Origin: Nocardioides immobilis
GTDB taxonomy: Bacteria > Actinomycetota > Actinomycetes > Propionibacteriales > Nocardioidaceae
Length of the DNA: 64,000 nucleotides
Direction of reading: 5' to 3'
NCBI RefSeq assembly: GCF_003515065.1
Contig: NZ_QXGH01000026.1
Location: forward strand, 62,001-126,000
Part shown: positions 1 through 8,829 of the stretch, one piece after another
Layout: every line of letters starts with the position of its first letter
Position numbering within the stretch: the stretch's first letter is position 1
Program-made: the position numbers and the translations under genes
The notes under the pieces: model-generated
What the model saw: only the letters and a program-made list of their open reading frames with translations
Told to the model about the DNA's origin: nothing
The model's database searches: none

Positions 1-30
1 CTCGACCGCCTCATCGGCCCGAAGTCGTAG
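1..30 (+). CDS. C-terminal end of an upstream gene (partial)
   Basis: The first ten codons of frame 1 read LDRLIGPKS followed by a TAG stop at 28-30. The rest of the gene lies outside the window, so no function can be given. It is called only because the next gene starts ten bases later on the same strand. It could be chance reading frame. Confidence 0.25.
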   Translation, partial: LDRLIGPKS

Positions 31-33
31 GCT
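28..33 (+). promoter_or_regulatory. Candidate -10 box (TAGGCT) for a leaderless DUF427 mRNA
   Basis: TAGGCT fits the actinobacterial -10 pattern TANNNT and is followed by exactly six bases and then the ATG at 40. Transcription would start at or next to the A of the start codon, and there is no Shine-Dalgarno sequence. The -35 region is weak and close to the window edge. The same spacing recurs at hisI, hisD and the LON-domain gene. Confidence 0.4.
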
Positions 34-39
34 GCTCAG

Positions 40-815
40 ATGACCATGCGGACAGAGGCGACGGACAAATGGATCCGGGGGTACGTCGGCGCGGCGGCGC
101 TCGTGGACAGCCGTAACGCGCTGCTGTTCTGGGAGGAGAGGTTCCCGGTGCCGGCGTACGCGTTCCCCCGTGACGACGTCCGCACCGACCTGTTGCGGCC
201 GTCGGCGGACTCCCGGCCGAGGCCGTCGTTCTACACGGCGAAGGGCCCGGTCTCGGAGTGGTACGACGTCGTGGCCGACGACCGGGTCATGGAGCACGCT
301 GCCTGGGTCCGCGACGACCCTGCGATCAGCGACCGGATCGTCGTCAGCTGGGAGCCGGGCGTGCTCGACCGGTGGCTCGAGGAGGACGAGGAGGTCATCG
401 CCCACCCGCGGGACCCGCACAAGCGGGTCGAGGCGCTGGCGAGCTCGCGCCACGTCCAGGTGTCGCTCGGCGGGACCGTCGTGGCCGACAGCCACTCCCC
501 CGTCCTCCTGTTCGAGACCGACCTGCCGACCCGCTACTACCTTCCGAGGGAGGACGTCCGGCTCGACCTCCTGGTCCCGACTCGAACTCCAGCGTCTGCC
601 CCTACAAGGGCTTCGCAGAGGAGTACTGGAGCCTGCCGGGCGTGCCTGACGGCGACAACGTCGCCTGGTCGTACGCCGCGCCGTTCCCTGCTGTCGCGCG
701 GGTCGAGGGGCGGATCGCGTTCTACAACGAGGTCGCCGACATCACCGTCGACGGCGTTCCGCAGGAGCGCCCGGAGTCGGTGTTCAGCTCGCGGGCCAAC
801 CGCCCGACGCGTTGA
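40..815 (+). pseudogene. DUF427 domain protein with a -1 frameshift near position 579
   Basis: The protein belongs to the DUF427 family (Pfam name recalled, function unknown), which in actinobacteria has two tandem DUF427 units in about 250 residues. Unit 1 reads in frame 1 from ATG 40; unit 2 begins with VQVSLGGTVVADS and PTRYYLPREDV. After LDLLVP (codon ending at 579) the homology leaves frame 1 and continues one base back in frame 3, as DSNSSVCPYKGF, AWSYAAPFPAVARVEGRIAF and so on to TGA at 813-815. Re-reading G579 (one extra base) restores a product of about 259 residues ending in RANRPTR. Either the gene is newly inactivated or the assembly lost a base; no slippery homopolymer is present. 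Without the shift, frame 1 runs as non-homologous Arg/Thr-rich sequence into the next region. Confidence 0.75.
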
Positions 816-841
816 CCCGGCACCGGGGCCGGGTCAACGCG
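808..841. terminator. Perfect 14-bp hairpin between convergent genes
   Basis: CGCGTTGACCCGGC (808-821) and its exact reverse complement (828-841) enclose a six-base loop. The stem contains the stop codon of the DUF427 gene and ends nine bases before the stop of the minus-strand fragment, so it can act in both directions. There is no T-run, as is common for actinobacterial terminators. Confidence 0.6.
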
Positions 842-850
842 TCGCGTCCG

Positions 851-1180
851 TCAGATGCAGAGGCTCTTGGTGCCGCCGGTGCCGCCATCTCCGTTGCTGC
901 GGCACCAGGAGTAGCGGTAGGTCCCCCGCACCGTGACGTGGCCGCGGAACCAGATCACGGTCTTGCCACCCGGGATCGTGACGGTGTTCTCCACCTCGAC
1001 GGCGGAGGTCCGGCTGCGCTTGATGCCGAGCCGCACCGACCAGTTGAACGTGCCCGACACTCGCGTGTAGACGCCCACGACCTTCTTCAGCGCGGCCTCG
1101 GCCCCCGCGTCGTACTTGAGGGAGCCTCCGACGGACGCCTTGACGTTCAGGCGGAAGCGACGTAGTCCGTCGCGCCGCGC
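851..1180 (-). pseudogene. 5'-truncated copy of the secreted orphan encoded at 12673-13359
   Basis: Reading the minus strand from base 1180, just after the pyk stop codon, gives an open frame of 109 codons to TGA at 851-853. It aligns without gaps to the middle of the secreted protein at 12673-13359: RRFRLNVKASVGGSLKYD against RVRVKAGASYSSSG, then FNWSVRLGIKRSRTSAVEV against FNLDLAVAGSATWATRSRV, then VIWFRGHVTVRGTYRYSWC against FVFFRGIERVRGKYTYTTC. The signal peptide and first 100 or so residues are missing, and no start codon with a ribosome site lies near the 5' end; an internal GTG at 1078 would give only 75 residues. The frame equals that of pyk, so it reads as a silent extension behind the pyk TGA. 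Most likely a duplication remnant. Confidence 0.65.
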
Positions 1181-2641
1181 TCAGCCGCGGCGGTAGGCGG
1201 GCGCGACCTCGTTGATCGCGTCGCCCATCCGGTGGATGCGCAGCGCGTTGGTCGAGCCGGGGATGCCGGGCGGGCTGCCGGCGACGATCACGACCAGGTC
1301 GCCCTCGGTCACCCGTCCGATGCGCAGCAGCTCCTCGTCGACCTGACGCACCATCTCGTCGGTGTGCTCGACGGTGACCGTCTGGAACGCCTCGACGCCC
1401 CAGGTGAGCGCGAGCTGCGAGCGGCACCGCGCCTCGGGCGTGAACGCCAGCACGGGGATGCCGCTGCGCAGCCGGGCCAGGCGCCGGGCCGAGTCACCCG
1501 ACTGGGTGAACGCGACGACGTACTTCGCCCCGACCCGCTGGGCCACCTCCTCGGCGCCCTTCGTGATGATGCCGGCGCGGGTGTGGGGGTCCCAGTCGAT
1601 CCGGCCGAACCGGCTGAACGTGTCGTCGACGAGCGCGTGGTCCTCGGTGGCGGAGATGATCCGCGCCATCGTCTCCACGGTGTGGATCGGGTGCTCGCCG
1701 ACGCTGGTCTCGCCCGACAGCATCACGGCGTCGGCACCGTCGAGGACCGCGTTGGCGACGTCGCTGGCCTCGGCCCGGGTGGGCGCCGGGTTGACCACCA
1801 TCGACTCCAGCATCTGGGTCGCCACGATGACCGGCTTCGCGTTGCGTCGGGCGGCGACGATGACCTTCTTCTGGAGGAAGGGCACCTCCTCCAGCGGGCA
1901 CTCCACGCCGAGGTCGCCGCGAGCCACCATGAAGCCGTCGAACGCCTCGACGACCTCGTCGAGGTTCTCGATCGCCTGCGGCTTCTCGATCTTCGCGATC
2001 ACGGGGAGCAGCACGCCCTCCTCGCGCATGATCACCCGCACGTCCTCGGCGTCGGCAGCGTTGCGGACGAAGCTGAGGGCGATGAAGTCGACGCCGAGGC
2101 GCAGCGCGAACCGCAGGTCCGCCGCGTCCTTCTCGGAGAGCGCGGGCACCGAGACGGCCACGCCCGGCAGGTTGATGCCCTTGTTGTTGCTGACCTGCCC
2201 GCCGACGAGGACCTCGGTCACGACGTCGGTGTCGGTCACCGACACCACCCGCAGCCGGACCTTGCCGTCGTCGATGAGGAGCGGGTCGCCGGGGCCGACG
2301 TCACCGGGGAGGCCCTTGTACGTCGTACCGCAGATCTCGCCGTCACCGAGCACGTCGCGCGTGGTGATCGTCCACCGCTGACTGCGGCGCAGCGTGACCG
2401 GGCCGTCGGCGAACCGCTCGAGCCGGATCTTCGGGCCCTGGAGGTCGGCGAAGATCCCGACCCCACGGCCACTCGCGTCCGACGCCTCCCGCACCAGGCG
2501 GTAGACCTCGGCGTGGTCGGCGTGGCTGCCGTGGCTCATGTTGAGCCGGGCGACATCCATCCCGGCGTAGACGAGCTCACGGATCCGGCGCTCCGAATTG
2601 GTCGCCGGGCCCAGGGTGCACACGATCTTTGCTCTTCGCAC
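1181..2641 (-). CDS. pyk: Pyruvate kinase
   Basis: Cytosolic enzyme of the last glycolytic step: phosphoenolpyruvate plus ADP gives pyruvate plus ATP. The 486-residue length is normal for the family. The N-terminus RRAKIVCTLGPAT, the lid domain in the first third, the active-site stretch VIAKIEKPQAIENLDE and the metal-binding MVARGDLGVECP are all present. The C-terminal domain has the usual nucleotide-sugar or allosteric fold (VVAFTQSGDSARRLA). GTG start with AGGG seven bases upstream. gltD ends 26 bases before this start, so the gene may be carried by the gltBD transcript. A fragment of an unrelated secreted protein follows its stop directly. Confidence 0.97.
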   Translation of the reverse strand: MRRAKIVCTLGPATNSERRIRELVYAGMDVARLNMSHGSHADHAEVYRLVREASDASGRGVGIFADLQGPKIRLERFADGPVTLRRSQRWTITTRDVLGDGEICGTTYKGLPGDVGPGDPLLIDDGKVRLRVVSVTDTDVVTEVLVGGQVSNNKGINLPGVAVSVPALSEKDAADLRFALRLGVDFIALSFVRNAADAEDVRVIMREEGVLLPVIAKIEKPQAIENLDEVVEAFDGFMVARGDLGVECPLEEVPFLQKKVIVAARRNAKPVIVATQMLESMVVNPAPTRAEASDVANAVLDGADAVMLSGETSVGEHPIHTVETMARIISATEDHALVDDTFSRFGRIDWDPHTRAGIITKGAEEVAQRVGAKYVVAFTQSGDSARRLARLRSGIPVLAFTPEARCRSQLALTWGVEAFQTVTVEHTDEMVRQVDEELLRIGRVTEGDLVVIVAGSPPGIPGSTNALRIHRMGDAINEVAPAYRRG

Positions 2642-2667
2642 GTGTGCACCCTATCGAGTTGGAACGT

Positions 2668-4137
2668 TCACACGACCAGTGGGCGAGCAGTCGGCGGGAT
2701 CGGCGCCGGCAGCGTGGTGGACCCGGTGAGGTACTTGTCGACAGCCGAGGCAGCGGCCCGTCCCTCGGCGATCGCCCACACGATGAGCGACTGCCCGCGG
2801 CCGGCGTCGCCGGCGACGAAGACGCCCGGCACGGAGGACATGTACGACGAGTCGCGGACCACGTTGCTCCGGCCGTCGAGCTCGACGCCGAGCTGGTCGA
2901 CCAGACCCGGACCCTCGGGGCCGAGGAAGCCCATCGCGAAGAGCACCAGCTCGGCCGGGATCTCGCGCTCGCTGCCCTCGACCTCGACGAACGTGCCGCC
3001 CTCGAACCTCACCTCGACCAGGCGCAGCGCCCGGACGTTGCCCTCGTCGTCGCCGAGGAACTCCTTGGTGGAGACCGAGTAGACGCGGTCGCCGGCCTCC
3101 TCGTGTGCCGAGGAGATCCGGAAGGTCATCGGGTACGTCGGCCACGGCTGGCCCTCGGGCCGGTCGGTCGGCGGCTCGGGCAGGATCTCGAGCTGCGTGA
3201 TCGACGCGGCACCCTGCCGGGTCGACGTGCCGAGGCAGTCCGCACCGGTGTCGCCGCCGCCGATGATGACGACGTGCTTGCCGTCGGCGCGGATCTGGTC
3301 CTCGACCGTCTCGCCGAGTGCCACCCGGTTGGCCTGGGGCAGGAACTCCATCGCCTGGTGGATGCCCTTGAGCTCGCGCCCGGGCACCGGCAGGTCGCGC
3401 GGCACGGTCGCACCGATCGCGAGCACCACGGCGTCGTACCGGTCCTTGAGGGCACCGCCGGTCAGGACGCCGGCACCGACCTCCACGCCGGACCGGAAGA
3501 CCGTGCCCTCGCGCTTCATCTGCTCGAGGCGACGGTCGAGGTGCTGCTTCTCCATCTTGAACTCGGGGATGCCGTAGCGGAGCAGGCCACCCGGCTTGTC
3601 GTCGCGCTCGTAGACGGCGACGGTGTGGCCCGCGCGGGTCAGCTGCTGCGCCGCGGCGAGACCCGCCGGACCAGAGCCGACGACCGCGACCGTCTTGCCC
3701 GAGAGCCACTCCGGCGGCTGGGGAGAGACGTAGCCCGCCTCCCACGCCTTGTCGATGATCGAGACCTCGACGTTCTTGATCGTGACGGCCGGCTGGTTGA
3801 TGCCGAGCACGCACGCGGTCTCGCAGGGGGCCGGGCACAGGCGACCGGTGAACTCCGGGAAGTTGTTGGTCGCGTGCAGCCGCTCGATCGCGCCCCGCCA
3901 GTCGTCGCGCCAGACCAGGTCGTTCCACTCGGGGATGATGTTGCCGAGCGGGCAGCCCTGGTGGCAGAACGGGATGCCGCAGTCCATGCAGCGGCCGGCC
4001 TGCTCGGTGATGATCGGCAGCAGCGCGCGGCCCATCCCACCGGGATAGACCTCCTGCCAGTCGTTGATGCGCTCCTCGACCGGACGACGCTCAGCGACCT
4101 GCCGGTCAGCCTTCAAAAAACCCTTCGGGTCAGCCAT
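2668..4137 (-). CDS. gltD: Glutamate synthase (NADPH) small subunit
   Basis: Beta subunit of GOGAT; it passes electrons from NADPH through FAD and two 4Fe-4S clusters to GltB, which makes glutamate from 2-oxoglutarate and glutamine. At 489 residues it has the normal length. Visible features are the N-terminal cysteine set CMDCGIPFCHQGCPLGN, an FAD-binding GSGPAGLAAAQQL, and a second Rossmann motif for NADPH, VVIIGGGDTGADCLG. The ATG start overlaps the end of gltB by eight bases, so the two subunits are translationally coupled and made in step. Cytosolic. Confidence 0.97.
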   Translation of the reverse strand: MADPKGFLKADRQVAERRPVEERINDWQEVYPGGMGRALLPIITEQAGRCMDCGIPFCHQGCPLGNIIPEWNDLVWRDDWRGAIERLHATNNFPEFTGRLCPAPCETACVLGINQPAVTIKNVEVSIIDKAWEAGYVSPQPPEWLSGKTVAVVGSGPAGLAAAQQLTRAGHTVAVYERDDKPGGLLRYGIPEFKMEKQHLDRRLEQMKREGTVFRSGVEVGAGVLTGGALKDRYDAVVLAIGATVPRDLPVPGRELKGIHQAMEFLPQANRVALGETVEDQIRADGKHVVIIGGGDTGADCLGTSTRQGAASITQLEILPEPPTDRPEGQPWPTYPMTFRISSAHEEAGDRVYSVSTKEFLGDDEGNVRALRLVEVRFEGGTFVEVEGSEREIPAELVLFAMGFLGPEGPGLVDQLGVELDGRSNVVRDSSYMSSVPGVFVAGDAGRGQSLIVWAIAEGRAAASAVDKYLTGSTTLPAPIPPTARPLVV

Positions 4138-7100
4138 GGAGGGCCTCCATCATCGCGTTGGCCACGCCGTCCTCGTCGAGACCGTCGGCCTCGGCCTTCG
4201 CCGCGGCCTCGAGCACGATCCGGTAGTCGCGCGGCATGACCTCGGTGAACCGGGTGAGCGCGGTCTCCCAGTCGCCGAGCAGCTCCTCGGCGACCTTCGA
4301 GCCGGTCTCCTCGAAGTGGCGCTGCACCATGCTGCGCAGCTCCTCCTCGTGGGCCTCGGCCACGGGACCGAGCTCGACCAGCTCCCGGTTGACGCGGATG
4401 TCCTTCAGGTCGATCACCCAGGCGATGCCGCCCGACATGCCGGCCGCGAAGTTGCGGCCGATCTTGCCGAGGACGGCGACCCGGCCGCCGGTCATGTACT
4501 CACATCCGTGGTCACCGACGCCCTCCGTCACCACGGTGGCACCGGAGTTGCGGACGCAGCACCGCTCGCCGACCCCGCCGCGGATGAAGATCTCACCCGA
4601 GGTGGCGCCGTAGGCGATCGTGTTGCCGGCGATGATGTGCTCGTCGGCCTTGAACTGCGCGGACCGGTCGGGCCGGATCGCGATCCGGCCGCCGGACAGG
4701 CCCTTGCCGACGTAGTCGTTGGCGTCGCCCTCGAGCCGCAGCGTGATCCCGCCTGGCACGAAGGCGCCGAACGACTGGCCCGCCGACCCCGTGAACGTGA
4801 GGTCGATGGTGCCGTCGGGCAGGCCGGCGCCGCCGTACTTCTTGGTCACCTCGTGACCGAGGATGGTGCCGACGGTGCGGTTGACGTTGCGGATCGACAG
4901 CTGGGCCCGCACGGGCTCCCCGCTCTCGATGGCCGCCGCTGCAAGAGGCAGCAGCTCGGTGACGTCGAGCGACTTGTCCAGGCCGTGGTCCTGCGTGCCG
5001 GTGTTGCGCACGTCCTGCTCGGGGAAGTGCGTGTCGCCGACGTGGACCTGGTGCAGGATCGGCGCCAGGTCGAGCCCGGCGGCCTTCCAGTGGTGCTGGG
5101 CGTCGAGGGTGTCGAGCGCCTGCACCTGGCCGATGGCCTCGTCGAGCGAGCGGAAGCCCAGCGACGCGAGCAGCTCGCGGACCTCCTCGGCGATGAACTC
5201 GAAGAAGTTCACGACGTACTCGGCCTTGCCGGCGTAGCGCGAGCGCAGGACCGGGTTCTGGGTGGCGACACCGACCGGGCACGTGTCGAGGTGGCAGACC
5301 CGCATCAGGATGCAGCCCGACACCACGAGCGGCGCGGTCGCGAAGCCGTACTCCTCGGCGCCGAGCAGCGCGGCGACGACGACGTCACGGCCGGTCTTGA
5401 GCTGACCGTCGGTCTGGACGACGATCCGGTCGCGCAGACCGTTGAGCAGCAGCGTCTGCTGGGTCTCGGCCAGACCGAGCTCCCAGGGACCGCCGGCGTG
5501 CTTGAGCGACGTCAGCGGCGACGCGCCGGTGCCACCGTCGTGTCCCGAGATGAGTACGACGTCGGCGTGCGCCTTCGACACACCGGCGGCCACCGTGCCG
5601 ACGCCCACCTCGGACACCAGCTTCACGTGGACGCGGGCGCCCGGGTTGGCGTTCTTGAGGTCGTGGATCAGCTGCGCCAGATCTTCGATCGAGTAGATGT
5701 CGTGGTGCGGCGGCGGGCTGATCAGGCCGACGCCCGGCGTCGAGTGCCGGGTCTTGGCCACCCACGGGTAGACCTTGTTGCCGGGCAGCTGGCCGCCCTC
5801 GCCGGGCTTCGCGCCCTGCGCCATCTTGATCTGGATGTCGTCGGAGTTGGTGAGGTACTCCGAGGTCACGCCGAAGCGGCCGGACGCGACCTGCTTGATC
5901 GAGCTGCGGCGCTCCGGGTCGTAGAGCCGGTCGGGGTCCTCGCCACCTTCACCGGTGTTGGACTTCGCGCCCAGCCGGTTCATCGCGATGGCGAGGGTCT
6001 CGTGCGCCTCCTGGCTGATCGAGCCGTACGACATGGCTCCGGTCGAGAACCGCTTGACGATCTCGGACACCGGCTCGACCTCGTCGATCGGGATCGGCGC
6101 CCGGCCGATCTCGGACGGGTCCTTGAACTTGAAGAGCCCGCGCAGGGTCATCAGCTTCTCGGACTGGTCGTCGACCGCCTGCGTGTACTGCTTGAAGATG
6201 TCGTAGCGACCGGTCCGGGTGGCGTGCTGCAGGCGGAACACCGTCTCCGGGTTGAAGAGGTGCGGCTCGCCCTCGCGACGCCACTGGTACTCGCCACCGA
6301 TCTCGAGCTCGCGGTGGGCGGGCGCGATGCCGCCGCGGGGGTACGCCGTGGCGTGGCGCCGGGCGACCTCCTCCGCGATGACGTCGAGCTCGACGCCGCC
6401 GAGCTTCGACGTGGTGCCCGTGAAGTACTTGTCGACCACGGCCTGGGAAAGGCCGATGCACTCGAAGATCTGGGCTCCGGTGTAGGAGGCGACCGTCGAG
6501 ACGCCGATCTTGCTCATCACCTTCACGACGCCCTTGCCGAGCCCCTTGATGAGGTTGGCGACGGCCTTCTCCGGGTCGGCCGAGACGAAGTAGCCCTCGC
6601 GGGCGAGGTCCTCGACGGACTCCATCGCGAGGTAGGGGTTGACCGCGGCCGCGCCGTAGCCCACCAGCAGGGCGACGTGGTGGACCTCGCGGACGTCGCC
6701 GGCCTCGATGAGGAGGCCGACCTGGGTGCGGGTCTTCTCGCGCACCAGGTGGTGGTGGACCGCGCCGGTCAGCAGCAGCGACGGGATCGGCGCCAGGTCG
6801 GCGGTCGAGTGCCGGTCGGACAGCACGATGATCCGGGCACCGCCCGCGATCGCCTCGCTCACCTCCTGGCAGATCTCGTCGAGCCGCTGGGCCATCGCCG
6901 CTCCCCCGCCCTCGACGGGGTAGAGCCCGCGGGAGACGTGGGTGATGAAGCCCGGCATGTCGCCGTCACGGTTGATGTGGCGGATCTTGGCCAGGTCGTC
7001 GTTGGAGATGACCGGGAACGGCAGGACGACCTGGCGGCACGACGCCGGCGTCGGCTCGAGCAGGTTGGCCTCGGGACCGATGGTGCCGTTGAGGGAGGTG

Positions 7101-8695
7101 ACCAGCTCCTCGCGGATCGCGTCCAGGGGCGGGTTGGTGACCTGGGCGAACAGCTGGGCGAAGTAGTCGAACAGAAGCCGCGGCCTGTCGCTCAGCGCAG
7201 CGATGGGCGTGTCCGTGCCCATCGAGCCGAGGGCCTCACCGCCGGTGTTGGCCATCGGCGTGAGGAGGACGCGCAGCTCCTCCTCGGTGTAGCCGAAGAC
7301 CTGCTGGCGACGGGTGACCGACGCGTGGGTGTGCACGATGTGCTCACGGTCGGGGATGTCATCGAGGTGGATCAGACCGGCGTGCAGCCACTCGCCGTAC
7401 GGGTTCTCGGCCGCGAGCTCGGCCTTGATCTCCTCGTCCTCGATGATCCGGTGCTCGTCGGTGTCGACGAGGAACATCTTGCCGGGCTGGAGGCGGCCCT
7501 TGCGGACCACCGTGGCCGGGTCGAGGTCGAGCACGCCGACCTCGGACGCGAGTACGACGAGACCGTCGTCGGTCACCCAGAACCGCGACGGACGCAGGCC
7601 GTTGCGGTCGAGCACGGCGCCGATCTGGGAGCCGTCGGTGAACACCACGCAGGCGGGGCCGTCCCACGGCTCCATCAGCGCGGAGTGGAACCGGTAGAAG
7701 TCGCGCCGCTGCGCGTCCATCTCGGTGTGGTTCTCCCACGCCTCGGGGATCATCATCAGCACCGAGTGCGGCAGGCTGCGCCCGCCCATGTGTAGCAGCT
7801 CGAGGACCTCGTCGAACGAGGCCGAGTCGGAGGCACCGGTGGTGCAGATCGGGTAGAGCCGCTCCAGGTCACCGGGGATGACGTCGCTCTCGAGCAGTGC
7901 CTCGCGGGCCCGCATCCAGTTGCGGTTGCCCATCACTGTGTTGATCTCGCCGTTGTGGGCGATGAACCGGAACGGGTGCGACAGCGGCCAGCTCGGGAAC
8001 GTGTTGGTCGAGAAGCGCGAGTGGACCACCGCGAGAGCGGAGGCGATCCGCTCGTCGACCAGGTCGGGGAAGAAGTTGTCGAGCTGGTCGGTCGTCAGCA
8101 TGCCCTTGTAGATGAGGGTCCGCGCTGACAGCGACGGGAAGTAGACGTCGGTCTCGCGCTCGGCGCGCTTGCGCAGGCAGAACGCGCGGCGCTCGAGCGC
8201 CATGCCGGTGAGCCGCTGGCCCGCGCCCTGGACGAAGACCTGGCTGAACGTCGGCATGACGCTGGCGGCCATGGTGCCGAGGATCTCGGGGTTGACGGGC
8301 ACCTCCCGCCAGCCGACGACGGCGAGGCCCTCCTCGACCGCGATCTCCTCGATGCGCTGACGAGTCTTGGCCACCTGCTCCGCGTCGCCGGGCAGGAACG
8401 CGGTCCCGACGGCGTAGCAGAAGCGCTCGGGGAGCTCGAAGCCCGCCTCGGCGGTGACCGCACGCAGGAACGCGTCGGGAACCTGCATCAGGATGCCGGC
8501 GCCATCGCCCGAGTTGACCTCGGCGCCGGCTGCGCCCCGGTGGTCCAGGTTGCGCAGCGCAGTGAGGGCCTTGGCCACGATGTCGTGGCTGGCCTCTCCG
8601 GTCATGGTCGCGACGAAGGCGACGCCACAGGCGTCGTGCTCGTTGCGCGGGTCGTAAAGACCCTCGGGCGGCGGGAACGCGTGCGAGTAGGGCAC
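4130..8695 (-). CDS. gltB: Glutamate synthase large subunit
   Basis: Alpha subunit of GOGAT. The N-terminal glutaminase domain (about 23-430) releases ammonia from glutamine, a tunnel leads to the FMN synthase domain (about 830-1200), and a GXGXG beta-helix domain ends the protein. The catalytic cysteine is Cys23 in NEHDACGVAF, exposed after removal of a short propeptide. The 3Fe-4S ligands are C-x5-C-x4-C at about 1128-1139 (CILMRVCHLDTCPVG). I chose GTG 8695 because GGGAG lies seven bases upstream and the 1521-residue product matches family length. An open frame continues 40 codons further upstream to 8815, but it has no ribosome site and no homology. Confidence 0.96.
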   Translation of the reverse strand: MPYSHAFPPPEGLYDPRNEHDACGVAFVATMTGEASHDIVAKALTALRNLDHRGAAGAEVNSGDGAGILMQVPDAFLRAVTAEAGFELPERFCYAVGTAFLPGDAEQVAKTRQRIEEIAVEEGLAVVGWREVPVNPEILGTMAASVMPTFSQVFVQGAGQRLTGMALERRAFCLRKRAERETDVYFPSLSARTLIYKGMLTTDQLDNFFPDLVDERIASALAVVHSRFSTNTFPSWPLSHPFRFIAHNGEINTVMGNRNWMRAREALLESDVIPGDLERLYPICTTGASDSASFDEVLELLHMGGRSLPHSVLMMIPEAWENHTEMDAQRRDFYRFHSALMEPWDGPACVVFTDGSQIGAVLDRNGLRPSRFWVTDDGLVVLASEVGVLDLDPATVVRKGRLQPGKMFLVDTDEHRIIEDEEIKAELAAENPYGEWLHAGLIHLDDIPDREHIVHTHASVTRRQQVFGYTEEELRVLLTPMANTGGEALGSMGTDTPIAALSDRPRLLFDYFAQLFAQVTNPPLDAIREELVTSLNGTIGPEANLLEPTPASCRQVVLPFPVISNDDLAKIRHINRDGDMPGFITHVSRGLYPVEGGGAAMAQRLDEICQEVSEAIAGGARIIVLSDRHSTADLAPIPSLLLTGAVHHHLVREKTRTQVGLLIEAGDVREVHHVALLVGYGAAAVNPYLAMESVEDLAREGYFVSADPEKAVANLIKGLGKGVVKVMSKIGVSTVASYTGAQIFECIGLSQAVVDKYFTGTTSKLGGVELDVIAEEVARRHATAYPRGGIAPAHRELEIGGEYQWRREGEPHLFNPETVFRLQHATRTGRYDIFKQYTQAVDDQSEKLMTLRGLFKFKDPSEIGRAPIPIDEVEPVSEIVKRFSTGAMSYGSISQEAHETLAIAMNRLGAKSNTGEGGEDPDRLYDPERRSSIKQVASGRFGVTSEYLTNSDDIQIKMAQGAKPGEGGQLPGNKVYPWVAKTRHSTPGVGLISPPPHHDIYSIEDLAQLIHDLKNANPGARVHVKLVSEVGVGTVAAGVSKAHADVVLISGHDGGTGASPLTSLKHAGGPWELGLAETQQTLLLNGLRDRIVVQTDGQLKTGRDVVVAALLGAEEYGFATAPLVVSGCILMRVCHLDTCPVGVATQNPVLRSRYAGKAEYVVNFFEFIAEEVRELLASLGFRSLDEAIGQVQALDTLDAQHHWKAAGLDLAPILHQVHVGDTHFPEQDVRNTGTQDHGLDKSLDVTELLPLAAAAIESGEPVRAQLSIRNVNRTVGTILGHEVTKKYGGAGLPDGTIDLTFTGSAGQSFGAFVPGGITLRLEGDANDYVGKGLSGGRIAIRPDRSAQFKADEHIIAGNTIAYGATSGEIFIRGGVGERCCVRNSGATVVTEGVGDHGCEYMTGGRVAVLGKIGRNFAAGMSGGIAWVIDLKDIRVNRELVELGPVAEAHEEELRSMVQRHFEETGSKVAEELLGDWETALTRFTEVMPRDYRIVLEAAAKAEADGLDEDGVANAMMEALHG

Positions 8696-8795
8696 CAGTG
8701 TTCTCCCGTCGGCTTCGTCCGTGGGTCTGCCGAGCGGCAGGGTCCACAGAAGGTGGGGCGCAAGGGACGTCAGTGGCCCACGCGGCGGAGGCATC

Positions 8796-8801
8796 AGGTT
8801 A
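8796..8801 (-). promoter_or_regulatory. Candidate -10 box (TAACCT) upstream of gltB
   Basis: The 134 bases between lgt and gltB hold one TANNNT hexamer on the minus strand, TAACCT, about 100 bases before the GTG. The -35 region shows only a loose match (GTGACG, 19 bases away). The long leader shows no clear hairpin. Weak call based on position. Confidence 0.25.
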
Positions 8802-8829
8802 CCACCGCGTGACATGACGGCGTCACTCG

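Noticed and set aside
4064..7795. Open frame of more than 1200 codons on the plus strand opposite gltB
   Set aside because: It is antisense to a clear gltB, rich in Arg, Gly, Val and Asp with no domain. Such long mirror frames are expected at this GC content.
8696..8815. 40-codon N-terminal extension of GltB
   Set aside because: No homology or ribosome site; GTG 8695 has both, and places the catalytic Cys after a normal propeptide.
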